Below the pieces are notes generated by a model that searched no databases, was not told the origin of the DNA, and was given only the letters and a program-made list of their open reading frames with translations. Of a stretch of DNA of 64,000 nt, positions 26,778-36,331 are shown in pieces. This DNA is from Pseudomonas putida (GTDB taxonomy: Bacteria > Pseudomonadota > Gammaproteobacteria > Pseudomonadales > Pseudomonadaceae), in contig NZ_JANHLD010000004.1 in NCBI RefSeq assembly GCF_028682455.1, positions 248,001 through 312,000 of the forward strand. The letters are read 5' to 3'. The stretch's first letter is position 1. Each line of letters begins with the position of its first letter. A program made the translations under genes and the position numbers.

Positions 26778-27458
26778 TCAGACCTCGACCCAGCGACGCA
26801 ACAGGTTGTGATAGGTCCCGGTCAGCTGGATCAATGCCGGGTGATCGGGCATGTCGGCCGTGAGCTGCAGGATGGCGTTGTCCATCTCGAACAGCAAGGT
26901 GCGCTGGCTGTCTTCGCGCACCAGGCTCTGGGTCCAGAAGAACGCCGCGTAGCGCGCGCCACGGGTCACCGGATTGACCTTGTGCAGACTGGTGCCCGGG
27001 TACAGCACCAGGTCTCCTGCTGCCAGTTTCACTTGTTGCACGCCATAGGTGTCCTGGATCACCAGCTCGCCGCCGTCATAGTCCTCGGGATTGCTCAGGA
27101 ACAGCGTGGAGGAAAGATCGGTGCGCACCCGCTCGTGACTGCCACGGGGCTGGCGCAGGGCATTGTCGATGTGAAAACCGAAATTGCCACCTTCACGGTA
27201 GCAGTTGATCAACGGCGCAAAGACCTTGTGCGGCAGGGCTGCCGACATGAACTGCGGGTGCTGCCACAGGCGCTCGATCAGCGCGGTGCCGATTTCCTTG
27301 GCCAGCGGGTGGCCTTCGGGCAACTGCAGGTTGTGCTTGGCCTTGGCCGACTGGTAGCCCGCTGTGATCTTGCCGTCGGCCCACTCGGTCTGCTCCAGTG
27401 CCTCACGGATACGCTGGACTTCCTCGGTGGAGAACAGCCCGGAAATGTGTAGCAGCAT
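26778..27458 (-). CDS. piuC: PKHD-type Fe(II)/2-oxoglutarate hydroxylase PiuC
   Basis: A 226-residue dioxygenase. The iron ligands are the HxD pair in NFGFHIDNA and the histidine in GTSLHKVNPVTRGARYAAFFW, with the following arginine binding 2-oxoglutarate. It is a cytoplasmic enzyme induced with siderophore receptors; its natural substrate is not established. It is divergent from piuA and cotranscribed with the Sel1 gene. The ATG at 27458 gives the standard family length; the open frame upstream lacks support. Confidence 0.93.
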   Translation of the reverse strand: MLLHISGLFSTEEVQRIREALEQTEWADGKITAGYQSAKAKHNLQLPEGHPLAKEIGTALIERLWQHPQFMSAALPHKVFAPLINCYREGGNFGFHIDNALRQPRGSHERVRTDLSSTLFLSNPEDYDGGELVIQDTYGVQQVKLAAGDLVLYPGTSLHKVNPVTRGARYAAFFWTQSLVREDSQRTLLFEMDNAILQLTADMPDHPALIQLTGTYHNLLRRWVEV

Positions 27459-27615
27459 GGCGCAGGCACCTGAAAGCGGAAAAGGCGCCAATGATATTTA
27501 TTCCCATTGACTAACTACAAGCCCTTTCGGCGTGTAGGGACGTTTCAGCTGCTGAAAACCGTCAGACACAAATTGTAAAGAATGTAAATTTCCTACGAAT
27601 AGCAATCCCTCTCAA

Positions 27616-27644
27616 TTGTTACTCATATTTGTTTACATTATATT
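27616..27644 (+). promoter_or_regulatory. Predicted piuA promoter
   Basis: TTGTTA (27616-27621) and TATATT (27639-27644) are 17 nt apart in an AT-rich stretch 36 nt upstream of the piuA ATG. Iron control through Fur is expected for piuA, but the best Fur-box alignments I could make here match only 8 of 14 consensus positions, so no operator is claimed. Confidence 0.5.
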
Positions 27645-27679
27645 TCGCGGCCTGAATTTTCCGGGGAAGGGGAACACCA

Positions 27680-29956
27680 ATGCCGCGTCACTATGTGCCA
27701 ACCGCTGTCAGTTCACCACGCTTGCTCGCCTCCGCCATTGGCGTAGCCCTTACCGCCACTTCTGCCGGCCACATGGCCTACGCTGCCGAAGAAGCGCCTG
27801 CCAAGAACGGCGCCATCGCCCTGGACGCGACCAGCGTCACCGGCGAAGCGCAAGAGAGCACTGATTACAAGGTTGAACGCGCGTCGTCACAGAAGTACAC
27901 CGCGCCACTGGTGGACACCCCTCGCTCGATCACCGTCATCCCACAGCAAGTGCTCAAGGACACCGGCGCTGTTTCGCTGCAGGACGCCCTGCGCACGGTG
28001 CCTGGCGTGACTTTTGGTGCAGGCGAAGGCGGCAACCCTCAAGGTGACCGCCCGTTCATTCGTGGCTTCGATGCCCAGGGTGATACGTTCCTCGATGGCG
28101 TACGCGATACCGGTGCGCAAACCCGTGAAATCTTCGCCGTAGAATCCATCGAAGTGAGTAAGGGGCCAAACTCCGCCATCGGCGGCCGCGGTGCGGCGGG
28201 CGGTAGCCTCAACCTGGTGAGCAAAGCGCCGAAACAGGCCGACTTCCTCAACGGCGGCTTCACCTATGGTTCCGACCAGACCCGTCGCTACACCCTGGAT
28301 GTGAACCGCCAGTTTCTCGACAGCGCCGCGTTCCGCCTGAACCTGATGAGCCACGAGCAGAATGTGGCAGGTCGCGATTCGATCAACTACGACCGTTGGG
28401 GTGTCGCCCCCTCGCTGACGTTTGGTCTGGGAACACCCACCCGCGTCAACCTCAACTACTACCATATGGAAAGCAACGACCTCCCGGATTCGGGCATCCC
28501 TTATGGCTACAAACTGGCCGGCGCGACCGCCCCGCACGATCACGACAAGCCGACCGACGGCGGTGACAGCAGCAACTTCTACGGCCTGAAGGGGCGCGAT
28601 TTCCGCGAGACCCGTGCGGATATCAGCACCATTTCCATCGAGCACGACCTCAACGACTCGATGACCATCAAGAACACCTTGCGTCACGGCAGCACCAGCC
28701 AGGATTACGTGCTGACCCAACCGGACGACAGTGCCCACAACGTCAGTCAGTTCGGTACTGTCTGGCGACGTGCCAACTCCCGTATCAGCAATACCTCCAC
28801 CACCACCAACCAGACCGACCTGTTTGGTGAATTCCAGGCACTGGGCTTCAAGCACAGCTACTCGACCGGCGTCGAGTTCACCCGTGAAGACACCATGGTC
28901 AGCGGCTACACCGTCACGCCGAACACCAAGCTGACCTGCAACCCAGGCACCTTACCGACCTGCACATCGCTGTCCAACCCGAATCCGAACGATCCATGGA
29001 CCGGCTCGGTGGAGCGCAACTACGCCAGTGTGACCGACACCGAGTCCACCACCCGGGCCGCCTATGTGTTTGACACGATCGAACTCGATCCGCAGTGGCT
29101 GCTGAACCTGGGCACTCGCTATGATTCGTTCAAGACCGAAGCCGACAGCTCCACTACCGGCGAAGCCAGTAACAACTCGCACTTCTGGAGCTGGCAGGCA
29201 GGCCTGGTCTGGAAACCTGCGGATAACGGCAGTATCTATGCATCCTTCGCCACATCGGCTACCCCGCCAGGTGGCGTGACGGATGGCGTCGATACCAACC
29301 CGAACACCCCAGGCAACAGCACCCTGGTCAGCGACCTGGAGCCGGAAACCACCAAAAACTACGAACTGGGCACCAAGTGGGACCTGTTCCACGAACGCCT
29401 GTCGTTGACCGCGGCCATTTTCCGCACCGAGAAAGAGAACACCCGCGTCCTGGTAGCCAACAACACCTACGAGAACTCTGGCACCACGCGTGTCGACGGT
29501 ATCGAACTGGGTGCCAGCGGCAAGCTGACCGACAAGTGGCAAGTGTTTGCAGGCTACAGCTATCTCAAGAGCGAAGCCGTCGATCCGGGTGAAGCTGGCA
29601 ATCGTAACGGTCAGTTGACCGGTGGTGTGAACCCGGCAAAAGGTAACGAACTGCCGAACACACCGAAAAACAGCTTCACCCTGTGGTCGACCTACAACGT
29701 GACCGACAAACTCACCCTGGGTGGTGGCGCGTTCTATGTCGACGATGTCTGGGGTGACCTGAACAACACCGTCTACGTACCGTCCTATGTACGCTACGAC
29801 GCCATGGCCAGCTACAAGCTGACCAAGAACGTCGACCTGCAGCTGAACGTGCAGAACCTGACCGACGAGACCTACTACGACAAGGCCTACAGCGCGCACT
29901 TCGCCAACCAGGCAGCCGGGCGCACCGCCCTGCTGACCACCAGCGTCCACTTCTAA
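27680..29956 (+). CDS. piuA: TonB-dependent catecholate siderophore receptor PiuA
   Basis: A 758-residue outer-membrane receptor with a signal peptide (about 35 residues, ending AYAAEE), then a plug beginning near YTAPLVDTPRSITVIPQQVL with FIRGFDAQGD and GGAAGGS-type loops, and a 22-stranded barrel ending in a terminal Phe (LLTTSVHF). It resembles the Fiu/PiuA group that imports catechol-type siderophores. The start has AAGGGGAA 7 nt upstream. PiuB lies downstream and PiuC divergently upstream, reproducing the P. aeruginosa piuABC locus. Confidence 0.92.
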   Translation: MPRHYVPTAVSSPRLLASAIGVALTATSAGHMAYAAEEAPAKNGAIALDATSVTGEAQESTDYKVERASSQKYTAPLVDTPRSITVIPQQVLKDTGAVSLQDALRTVPGVTFGAGEGGNPQGDRPFIRGFDAQGDTFLDGVRDTGAQTREIFAVESIEVSKGPNSAIGGRGAAGGSLNLVSKAPKQADFLNGGFTYGSDQTRRYTLDVNRQFLDSAAFRLNLMSHEQNVAGRDSINYDRWGVAPSLTFGLGTPTRVNLNYYHMESNDLPDSGIPYGYKLAGATAPHDHDKPTDGGDSSNFYGLKGRDFRETRADISTISIEHDLNDSMTIKNTLRHGSTSQDYVLTQPDDSAHNVSQFGTVWRRANSRISNTSTTTNQTDLFGEFQALGFKHSYSTGVEFTREDTMVSGYTVTPNTKLTCNPGTLPTCTSLSNPNPNDPWTGSVERNYASVTDTESTTRAAYVFDTIELDPQWLLNLGTRYDSFKTEADSSTTGEASNNSHFWSWQAGLVWKPADNGSIYASFATSATPPGGVTDGVDTNPNTPGNSTLVSDLEPETTKNYELGTKWDLFHERLSLTAAIFRTEKENTRVLVANNTYENSGTTRVDGIELGASGKLTDKWQVFAGYSYLKSEAVDPGEAGNRNGQLTGGVNPAKGNELPNTPKNSFTLWSTYNVTDKLTLGGGAFYVDDVWGDLNNTVYVPSYVRYDAMASYKLTKNVDLQLNVQNLTDETYYDKAYSAHFANQAAGRTALLTTSVHF

Positions 29957-29970
29957 GCACGCTGGCTGGC

Positions 29971-30000
29971 AAGCCCCGTTCACTTAGGTGACCGGGGCTT
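29971..30000 (+). terminator. Hairpin between piuA and piuB
   Basis: AAGCCCCG (29971-29978) pairs with CGGGGCTT (29993-30000), with further TCAC/GTGA pairing inside. Only a short T-rich tail follows, so it may be a partial terminator reducing piuB relative to piuA. Confidence 0.6.
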
Positions 30001-30060
30001 TCGTGTATCAGGGCATAATGCGCGTCGCATTCGCATTTGCGACAAAACAAGGTGATTGAT

Positions 30061-32613
30061 GTGGTGAAGAAATCCCTGTTCCAACTGCACTGGTTCTTTG
30101 GAATCACCGCAGGCCTGGTGCTGGCACTTATGGGCATTACCGGAGCCATCTGGTCGTTCCAGGATGAACTGTTGCGCGCCTTCAACCCGGATGTACTCAA
30201 GGTAGAGGTCCGCCAGGAAGGCGTGCTGCCACCGGCAGAGCTGGTGCGCCGGATCGAGACCGAGCAAGGTGACAAGGTCGCCATGCTCTGGGTCGATGTA
30301 CGCAACGACAACGCTGCACGCGTGTTCTTCACCCCTCCTCCCGGCGAACGCCGCGGCCTGATGCGCTACGCCGACCCTTACACCGGCAAGTTGCAGGGCG
30401 ATGTTGCGGGCCAGGGCTTCTTCGACCTGATGCTGCAACTGCACCGATTCCTGGCCATGGGCGACACCGGCCGGCAAATCACCGGTGCGTGTACGCTGAT
30501 GCTGATTTTCTTCTGCCTCTCGGGCCTGTACCTGCGCTGGCCGCGCAAGGCGCTGAACTGGCGCACCTGGCTGACCCTGGACTGGGCCAAGAAAGGTCGG
30601 GCGTTCAACTGGGACCTGCATGCGGTGGCCGGTACCTGGTGCCTGCTGTTCTATCTGTTGTTCGCCCTCACCGGCCTGTTCTGGTCGTACGAGTGGTACC
30701 GCGAAGGCCTCAACAAACTGCTGGCCGACCAGCCCGCCGCCGGCGAGCAGCGCAAGCGTGGCGAAGGGCGCGGCCGCCCCGGTGGCGCGCCAGCCAAGGA
30801 TGCCAAGCCGCTGGTGGTCGACTACGACGCTATCTGGACCAGCCTGCAGACCGCCGCAGGCCCGGGCCTCGTGGCCTACAACCTGCGCCTGCCACCGGCG
30901 GGCGGGCAGCCGGCAACGCTGTTCTACCTGCTTGATAGTGCCGAGCACGAGCGCGCGTTCAATACCCTGACCCTCGATCCTGCCACCGGCCAGGTGAACA
31001 AGCTTGATCGCTACACCGACAAGTCGTTCAAGGCGCAGTTGCTCGCCAGCGTCTACGCCTTGCACGTCGGCAGCTACTTCGGCCTGACCGGTCGCATCAT
31101 CGTGACCATCGCCAGCCTGACCATGCCGTTGTTCTTCATCACCGGCTGGCTGTTGTACCTTGACCGTCGGCGCAAGAAGCGCCAGGTGCGCGCTGCCCGC
31201 AGCGGTCTTGTCGCTTCGAGTGATTCGGCCAAAGGCTGGCTGGTGGGTTTTGCCAGCCAGAGCGGCTTTGCCGAACAACTGGCCTGGCAGAGTGCCAGCC
31301 AATTGCAGGCGGCCGGGTTGCCGGTACAAGTTCGCCCCCTGGGCGAGCTGACTGAGCAGGACCTCAACCGTGCTGAACGCGCGGTGTTCGTGGTCAGTAC
31401 CTTCGGCGACGGCGAAGCGCCTGACAGCGCCCGCGGCTTCGAGCGCAAGGTGCTTGGCCAACCCTGGGCCCTGAACAACCTCAACTACGCCCTGCTCGCC
31501 CTGGGTGATCGCCAGTACCCGCACTTCTGCGGCTTTGCCCGTCGCTTGCAAGCCTGGCTTTCAGAGCGTGGTGCAACCAGCGCGTTCGCCTCGGTGGAAG
31601 TCGACAGCGCCGACCCGGCTGCGCTGCAGCAATGGCAACAGCAACTGGCGCAACTGACTGGCAGCAAGCCACCGGCCGCGTGGAAGGCCCCGGAGTTTGC
31701 CAACTGGACCCTGGTGCACCGGGAGCACATGAACCCGGGCAGCCAGGGTTCGGCCGTTTATCTGCTGGGACTCATGCCCGAGCAGCCAGAACGCTGGGAA
31801 GCCGGCGACCTGGTGGAAATCCTGGCTCGCAACAGCAGCAATAGCCTGGAGCAGTTCCTGCGCGGCCTCGGGCTTGACGGCAATGCGCGTGTCCAGGTCG
31901 AAGGCCTGCAGGAAACCCTCGTCCAGGCCCTGGGCAGCCGCCAGTTGCCCAAGAGCCGTGAGCACCTGGTCGGCCTGCACGCTCAGGCATTGGTCGATGC
32001 GCTGATTCCACTGGCGGCGCGGGAGTACTCGATTGCCTCCATTGCCAGCGATGGCGTACTGGAGCTGATCGTGCGCCAGGAGCGTCATCCCGATGGCAGC
32101 CTGGGACTTGGCTCCGGCTGGCTGACCGAGCACCTGGCGCTGGGCAACAGCGTCAGCCTGCGCCTGCGTCGCAACAGTGGCTTCCATCTGCCGGCACCGA
32201 CAACGCCGATGATCCTCATCGGCAACGGCACCGGCATCGCCGGGCTGCGCAGCCTGCTCAAGGGACGGATTACGGCGAGCGAGCAGCGCAACTGGTTGCT
32301 GTTCGGTGAACGCAACCGGGCCCACGACTATCTGTGCGGCGATGAACTGCAGCGCTGGCGGGACAGTGGCGACCTGGCGTGCCTGGACCTGGCGTTCTCA
32401 CGGGATCAGGCCCACAAGGTCTATGTACAGGACTGCTTGCGTGAGCAGGCCGCGCAACTGCGCCGCTGGCTTGATGACGGCGCCTCGATCTATATCTGTG
32501 GCAGCCTGCAAGGCATGGCCAGTGGTGTAGATAAGGTGCTCAACGAGGTGCTCGGGGAGGAAGAAGTGCAACGCTTGATCGAGCTTGGGCGTTATCGGCG
32601 GGATGTGTATTGA
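30061..32613 (+). CDS. piuB: PepSY-membrane / flavodoxin / ferredoxin-reductase fusion PiuB
   Basis: An 850-residue inner-membrane reductase. Residues 1-370 contain a PepSY-associated region with four or more spans (LHWFFGITAGLVLALMGITGAIW, TLMLIFFCLSGLYLRW, LLFYLLFALTGLFW, SLTMPLFFITGWLLYL). About 390-530 is a flavodoxin-like FMN domain (SGFAEQLAW, VSTFGDGEAPD). The C-terminal third is an FAD/NADPH reductase of the sulfite-reductase type (LIGNGTGIAGLRSLL, YICGSLQGMASGV). It probably reduces imported ferric-siderophore. GTG 30061 was chosen because AAGGTG lies 7 nt before it; a second GTG follows immediately. Confidence 0.88.
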   Translation: MVKKSLFQLHWFFGITAGLVLALMGITGAIWSFQDELLRAFNPDVLKVEVRQEGVLPPAELVRRIETEQGDKVAMLWVDVRNDNAARVFFTPPPGERRGLMRYADPYTGKLQGDVAGQGFFDLMLQLHRFLAMGDTGRQITGACTLMLIFFCLSGLYLRWPRKALNWRTWLTLDWAKKGRAFNWDLHAVAGTWCLLFYLLFALTGLFWSYEWYREGLNKLLADQPAAGEQRKRGEGRGRPGGAPAKDAKPLVVDYDAIWTSLQTAAGPGLVAYNLRLPPAGGQPATLFYLLDSAEHERAFNTLTLDPATGQVNKLDRYTDKSFKAQLLASVYALHVGSYFGLTGRIIVTIASLTMPLFFITGWLLYLDRRRKKRQVRAARSGLVASSDSAKGWLVGFASQSGFAEQLAWQSASQLQAAGLPVQVRPLGELTEQDLNRAERAVFVVSTFGDGEAPDSARGFERKVLGQPWALNNLNYALLALGDRQYPHFCGFARRLQAWLSERGATSAFASVEVDSADPAALQQWQQQLAQLTGSKPPAAWKAPEFANWTLVHREHMNPGSQGSAVYLLGLMPEQPERWEAGDLVEILARNSSNSLEQFLRGLGLDGNARVQVEGLQETLVQALGSRQLPKSREHLVGLHAQALVDALIPLAAREYSIASIASDGVLELIVRQERHPDGSLGLGSGWLTEHLALGNSVSLRLRRNSGFHLPAPTTPMILIGNGTGIAGLRSLLKGRITASEQRNWLLFGERNRAHDYLCGDELQRWRDSGDLACLDLAFSRDQAHKVYVQDCLREQAAQLRRWLDDGASIYICGSLQGMASGVDKVLNEVLGEEEVQRLIELGRYRRDVY

Positions 32614-32618
32614 GGCCA

Positions 32619-32668
32619 TCGCGGGGCAAGCCCGCTCCTATAGAAGTAGGAGCGGGCTTGCCCCGCGA
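32619..32668. repeat. REP pair between piuB and yafV
   Basis: Two opposed REP cores (TCGCGGGGCAAGCCCGCTCC and complement) with a short spacer form a 50-bp palindrome exactly between converging stop codons at 32613 and 32674. Confidence 0.92.
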
Positions 32669-32673
32669 AGGTT

Positions 32674-33465
32674 TCAATGCAGGTCGAAGGTATCGGCATC
32701 CAGGTTGGCCGGGAACCGCGTGCGGTACGCCGCCAGGTCAGCTGCGCTCAACACGGCCGTGAACACCCCGTCCGCCTCTCCTGCACTGAGCAGGCTCTCA
32801 CCCTGGAAGTCCAGCACCTGGCTGTCGCCGGTATAGGCGAAGCCCTTGCCGTCCGTACCTACTCGGTTCACCGCGGCCACATAGCACAGGTTCTCGATGC
32901 CCCGTGCCGGCAATAGGCGATTCCAGTGCTGGCGACGAGCTGCGGGCCAGTTCGCGGTATACAGCAGTAGGTCGGTGTCCTGGGCGTCGCGGCTCCACAC
33001 CGGGAAGCGCAGGTCGTAGCAGATCAGCGGACGCACCCGCCAACCCTTGATTTCGAACTGCACCTGGCGCTCGCCGGGGGTGTAGTGCTTGTGTTCGCCG
33101 GCCATGCGGAACAGATGGCGCTTGTCGTAGAACAGGATCTCGCCGTCAGGGCGCGCCCATAGCAGGCGGTTGCGATGGCTGCCATCGGCAGCCTGGATGA
33201 TCACGCTGCCAGTGACCACTGCATCCAGCTTCTTGGCCTGGCTCTTGAGCCACTTGTAGGTGGGGCCGTTTTCCGGCTCGGCCAGGGTTTCGGAATCCAT
33301 CGAAAAGCCGGTGGTGAACATCTCCGGCAGGATGATCAGATCGGAACCTCGGGCCTGCTCCAGCAAGCTCTCGAAATGCTCGTAGTTGGCCAGGCGGTCC
33401 TGCCAGGCCAGGGTTGTCTGCACCAGGGCCACTTTCAGGTTGGGCAGTTCACTCAGATCGCGCAT
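32674..33465 (-). CDS. yafV: Omega-amidase, carbon-nitrogen hydrolase family
   Basis: A 263-residue nitrilase-superfamily hydrolase. The Glu-Lys-Cys triad is seen in ILPEMFTTGFS, YDKRHLF and PLICYDLRFP. YafV-type enzymes hydrolyse alpha-ketoglutaramate or the ketoacid amide formed by glutamine-dependent transamination, in methionine salvage with YbdL. The ATG at 33465 has GGAG 6 nt upstream and overlaps the 3' end of ybdL by 13 nt. The pairing with a YbdL-type aminotransferase supports this function. Confidence 0.9.
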   Translation of the reverse strand: MRDLSELPNLKVALVQTTLAWQDRLANYEHFESLLEQARGSDLIILPEMFTTGFSMDSETLAEPENGPTYKWLKSQAKKLDAVVTGSVIIQAADGSHRNRLLWARPDGEILFYDKRHLFRMAGEHKHYTPGERQVQFEIKGWRVRPLICYDLRFPVWSRDAQDTDLLLYTANWPAARRQHWNRLLPARGIENLCYVAAVNRVGTDGKGFAYTGDSQVLDFQGESLLSAGEADGVFTAVLSAADLAAYRTRFPANLDADTFDLH

Positions 33466-34601
33466 AGCTTCTCCGCTGCCTGACGCAGCGTCTCCTCGCG
33501 TTTTGCAAAGCACAGACGCACAAAGCGCTGCTCGGGGATGGGTTGCTGGTAGAACACCGACACCGGGATAGTTGCCACACCGTGTTCGCGGGTCAGCCAC
33601 AGCGACATCTCTACGTCGTTCAGGTCCGGGCGGATCGCTGAGTAGTCGACCAGTTGAAAATAGGTCCCGGCGGTACGGGTAAAGGTAAAGCGCGAGGGCT
33701 CCAGCAGGTCGCAGAACAGGTCGCGCTTGGCCTGGTAGAACGCCGGCAGTTCCTCGACATGCTCGGGGTGCGCGGCCATGAAATCGGCCAGGGCCCATTG
33801 CAACGGGGTCACGCCGCAGAAATTGACATACTGGTGGACCTTGCGCAGCTCCGCGCTCAACGCGGGCGGGGCCACCACGTAGCCAGTTTTCCAGCCGGTG
33901 ACGTGGTAGGTCTTGCCGAACGAGCTGACCACAAAGGCACGCTGGTACAGCGCCTCGATCGCCAACACGCTGGCGTGCTGCACGCCATCGAACACCAGGT
34001 GCTCATAGACCTCGTCGCTGACCAGGTAGATGTCCCGATCGGCTATCAACAGCGCCAGCTTTTCCAGGTCGTCACGACTGATCAGTGCACCGCTGGGGTT
34101 GTGCGGTGAATTGAGGATAATCATCCGCGTGCGCGGGCTCAGGGCGTCGGCAAGCTTCTGCCAGTCGATCCTGAAGTCACCGTCGCTCAATTGCACATGC
34201 ACGCAGCGGCCACCGGCCAGCTCGACCGACGGCTCGTAGCTGTCGTAGCTGGGGTCGAAGACAATCACTTCGTCACCAGCGCGGATTACCGCGTGGATGG
34301 CACAGAAGATCGCTTCGGTGGCACCGGGGGTGATGGTGATCTCTTGCTCGGCATCGACACTCACGCCATAGCTGCGGGCAATCTTGGCCGCGACCTGCTG
34401 GCGCAACGCGGGCAAGCCGGTCATCGGGCAATACTGGTTGTGGCCGGCGCTTATAGCGCGGCCTGCTGCATCGAGCAGGGCCTGGGGACCATTGAAATCG
34501 GGAAAACCCTGGGACAGGTTCAAGGCGCCGGTTTGTGCGGCGAGCTGGGACATGGTGGTAAAGATGGTCGTGCCGACGTTCGGCAACTTGCTGCTGATCA
34601 T
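33453..34601 (-). CDS. ybdL: Methionine aminotransferase, class I PLP family
   Basis: A 382-residue aminotransferase. The PLP lysine lies in VVSSFGKTYHVTGWKTGY, and LNLSQGFPDFNGP marks the N-terminus. YbdL-type enzymes convert ketomethiobutyrate and other aromatic or sulfur ketoacids using glutamine, whose product is then taken by YafV. The start at 34601 (MISSKLPNVGTTIF) follows an AGAGGG site. Upstream open codons run into a REP element and are not coding. Confidence 0.92.
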   Translation of the reverse strand: MISSKLPNVGTTIFTTMSQLAAQTGALNLSQGFPDFNGPQALLDAAGRAISAGHNQYCPMTGLPALRQQVAAKIARSYGVSVDAEQEITITPGATEAIFCAIHAVIRAGDEVIVFDPSYDSYEPSVELAGGRCVHVQLSDGDFRIDWQKLADALSPRTRMIILNSPHNPSGALISRDDLEKLALLIADRDIYLVSDEVYEHLVFDGVQHASVLAIEALYQRAFVVSSFGKTYHVTGWKTGYVVAPPALSAELRKVHQYVNFCGVTPLQWALADFMAAHPEHVEELPAFYQAKRDLFCDLLEPSRFTFTRTAGTYFQLVDYSAIRPDLNDVEMSLWLTREHGVATIPVSVFYQQPIPEQRFVRLCFAKREETLRQAAEKLCAI

Positions 34602-34695
34602 GGAGCCCTCTTTCCTGCGAATCAATCCGGCTCGAGGCGGCGCGGTCAGAGACCGAGCATAGCGGATTGAGTGGTCAGGAAAAAGGTTGTAACAG

Positions 34696-34746
34696 TCGCA
34701 GGGCAAGCCCGCTCCCACCGTCTGCAGGAGCGGGCTTGCCCCGCGA
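34696..34746. repeat. REP pair between ybdL and der
   Basis: Two opposed REP cores (TCGCAGGGCAAGCCCGCTCC, with one base off consensus, and GGAGCGGGCTTGCCCCGCGA) lie between the der stop and the ybdL start. Both genes run on the minus strand, so this copy sits downstream of der and upstream of ybdL. Confidence 0.88.
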
Positions 34747-34751
34747 TGCTT

Positions 34752-36215
34752 TCAGCGTTTGTCTTTACGCTTCTTCTCGGCTTTCTTGTGGTGCGACATC
34801 AAGCGACGCTTCTTGTTGACCTGGCGGTCGGTCAAGGTGTTCTTGTTGCCTTCGTACGGGTTGTCGCTGCCCTTGTACTCGATGCGGATCGGCGTACCGA
34901 CCAGCTTCAGCACCCGGCGGTAGGTGTTTTCCAGGTAGCGCGAGTAAGACTTGGGTACCTTCTCGACCTGGTTGCCGTGGATCACGATGATCGGCGGGTT
35001 GGCACCACCCAGGTGGGCATAGCGCAGCTTGATCCGGCGGCTGTTGACCATCGGTGGCTGGTGCTCGCTGACCGCGTCTTCGAGGATCTGGGTCAGGCGG
35101 CTGGTCGGCCAGCGGGTGACCGCCGACTTGAACGAGTTCTGCACCGACTGGTACAGGTTGCCCACGCCAGTGCCGTGCAGCGCCGAGATGAAGTGGATGT
35201 CGGCGAAGTCGACGAAGAACAACCGGCGCTCAAGCTCGGTCTTCACGTAGTCGCGCTCGCTGGGTTGCATGCCATCCCACTTGTTCAGGGCGATGACGAT
35301 GGCGCGACCGGCTTCCAGGGCAAAGCCCAGCAGGTTCAGGTCATGGTCAACCACGCCTTCACGGGCGTCCATGACAAAGATCACCACGTTGGCGTCCTTG
35401 ATTGCCTGCAGGGTTTTCACCACCGAGAATTTTTCGACTTCTTCGTGGATCTTGCCGCGCTTGCGCACACCGGCGGTGTCGATCAGCGTGTACTTCTCTT
35501 CGTTGCGCTCGAAGGGAATGTAGATGCTGTCGCGGGTGGTGCCGGGCTGGTCGTAGACGATAACCCGGTCTTCACCGAGCATGCGGTTGACCAGGGTCGA
35601 CTTGCCCACGTTCGGACGGCCGATGATGGCGATCTTGATGCCATCTTTCTCGCTGGGGCCAGGGATACGCACCGCTTCCTCGCCTTCGGCGACGTTGGTG
35701 TCGATCTCTTCCTCTTCCTTGTCGCGCGGAAACTCGCTCAACACTGCTTCGAGCAGGTTGTTGACCCCGCGGCCCTGGGCGCCGGCGACGCCAATGGCGT
35801 TGCCCATGCCCAATGGCGAGAACTCGGCGATGGCCATTTGCGGATCGATGTTGTCGATCTTGTTGGCGACCAGGAACGAGCGCTTGTTACGCTTGCGCAG
35901 GTGCTCGGAAATCATCTGGTCGGCAGCGGTGAGGCCTGCGCGCGCGTCCACCAGGAACAGCACCACATCAGCTTCTTCAATGGCCAGCAGCGACTGCTCG
36001 GCCATTTTTTCGTCCATGCCGTGCTCGTCACCGGAAATACCACCAGTGTCGACCAGGATGTACGAACGGCCTTGCCAGCGCGCTTCACCGTACTGACGGT
36101 CACGGGTCAGCCCGGACAGGTCGCCGACGATAGCGTCGCGGGTCCTGGTCAGGCGGTTGAACATGGTGGATTTGCCGACGTTCGGTCGGCCCACCAGGGC
36201 GATTACGGGAACCAT
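34752..36215 (-). CDS. der: Ribosome-associated double GTPase Der (EngA)
   Basis: A 487-residue GTPase with two tandem G domains. The first has GRPNVGKST near residue 9 and the second GRPNVGKST near residue 200; DTGG and DTAG switch motifs and NKID/NKWD specificity motifs are visible. A C-terminal KH-like domain and a basic tail (KKRRLMSHHKKAEKKRKDKR) follow. Der is essential for 50S subunit maturation. The start MVPVIALVG has GGAGA 6 nt upstream. Confidence 0.97.
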   Translation of the reverse strand: MVPVIALVGRPNVGKSTMFNRLTRTRDAIVGDLSGLTRDRQYGEARWQGRSYILVDTGGISGDEHGMDEKMAEQSLLAIEEADVVLFLVDARAGLTAADQMISEHLRKRNKRSFLVANKIDNIDPQMAIAEFSPLGMGNAIGVAGAQGRGVNNLLEAVLSEFPRDKEEEEIDTNVAEGEEAVRIPGPSEKDGIKIAIIGRPNVGKSTLVNRMLGEDRVIVYDQPGTTRDSIYIPFERNEEKYTLIDTAGVRKRGKIHEEVEKFSVVKTLQAIKDANVVIFVMDAREGVVDHDLNLLGFALEAGRAIVIALNKWDGMQPSERDYVKTELERRLFFVDFADIHFISALHGTGVGNLYQSVQNSFKSAVTRWPTSRLTQILEDAVSEHQPPMVNSRRIKLRYAHLGGANPPIIVIHGNQVEKVPKSYSRYLENTYRRVLKLVGTPIRIEYKGSDNPYEGNKNTLTDRQVNKKRRLMSHHKKAEKKRKDKR

Positions 36216-36235
36216 GCGGCTCTCCACTTCATAAA

Positions 36236-36271
36236 TTCAAAAAATACAAAGGCCGCTGCACTGCAGCGGCC
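36236..36271 (-). terminator. Rho-independent terminator after bamB
   Basis: On the minus strand, a 9-bp GGCCGCTGC/GCAGCGGCC stem (36251-36259 with 36263-36271) is followed by a T-rich tail containing T6. It ends the hisS-side transcript after bamB, so der probably has its own promoter or relies on read-through. Confidence 0.75.
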
Positions 36272-36331
36272 GGAGTTCGGGCGGCACCCGAAGTGCCGCA
36301 GCCCGAGGCCTGCAAGGCCTCAAGCATAGCC

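Noticed and set aside
27596..27640. A Fur box at the piuA promoter
   Set aside because: Iron control is expected, but the best alignments reach only 8 of 14 consensus positions, not enough to annotate.
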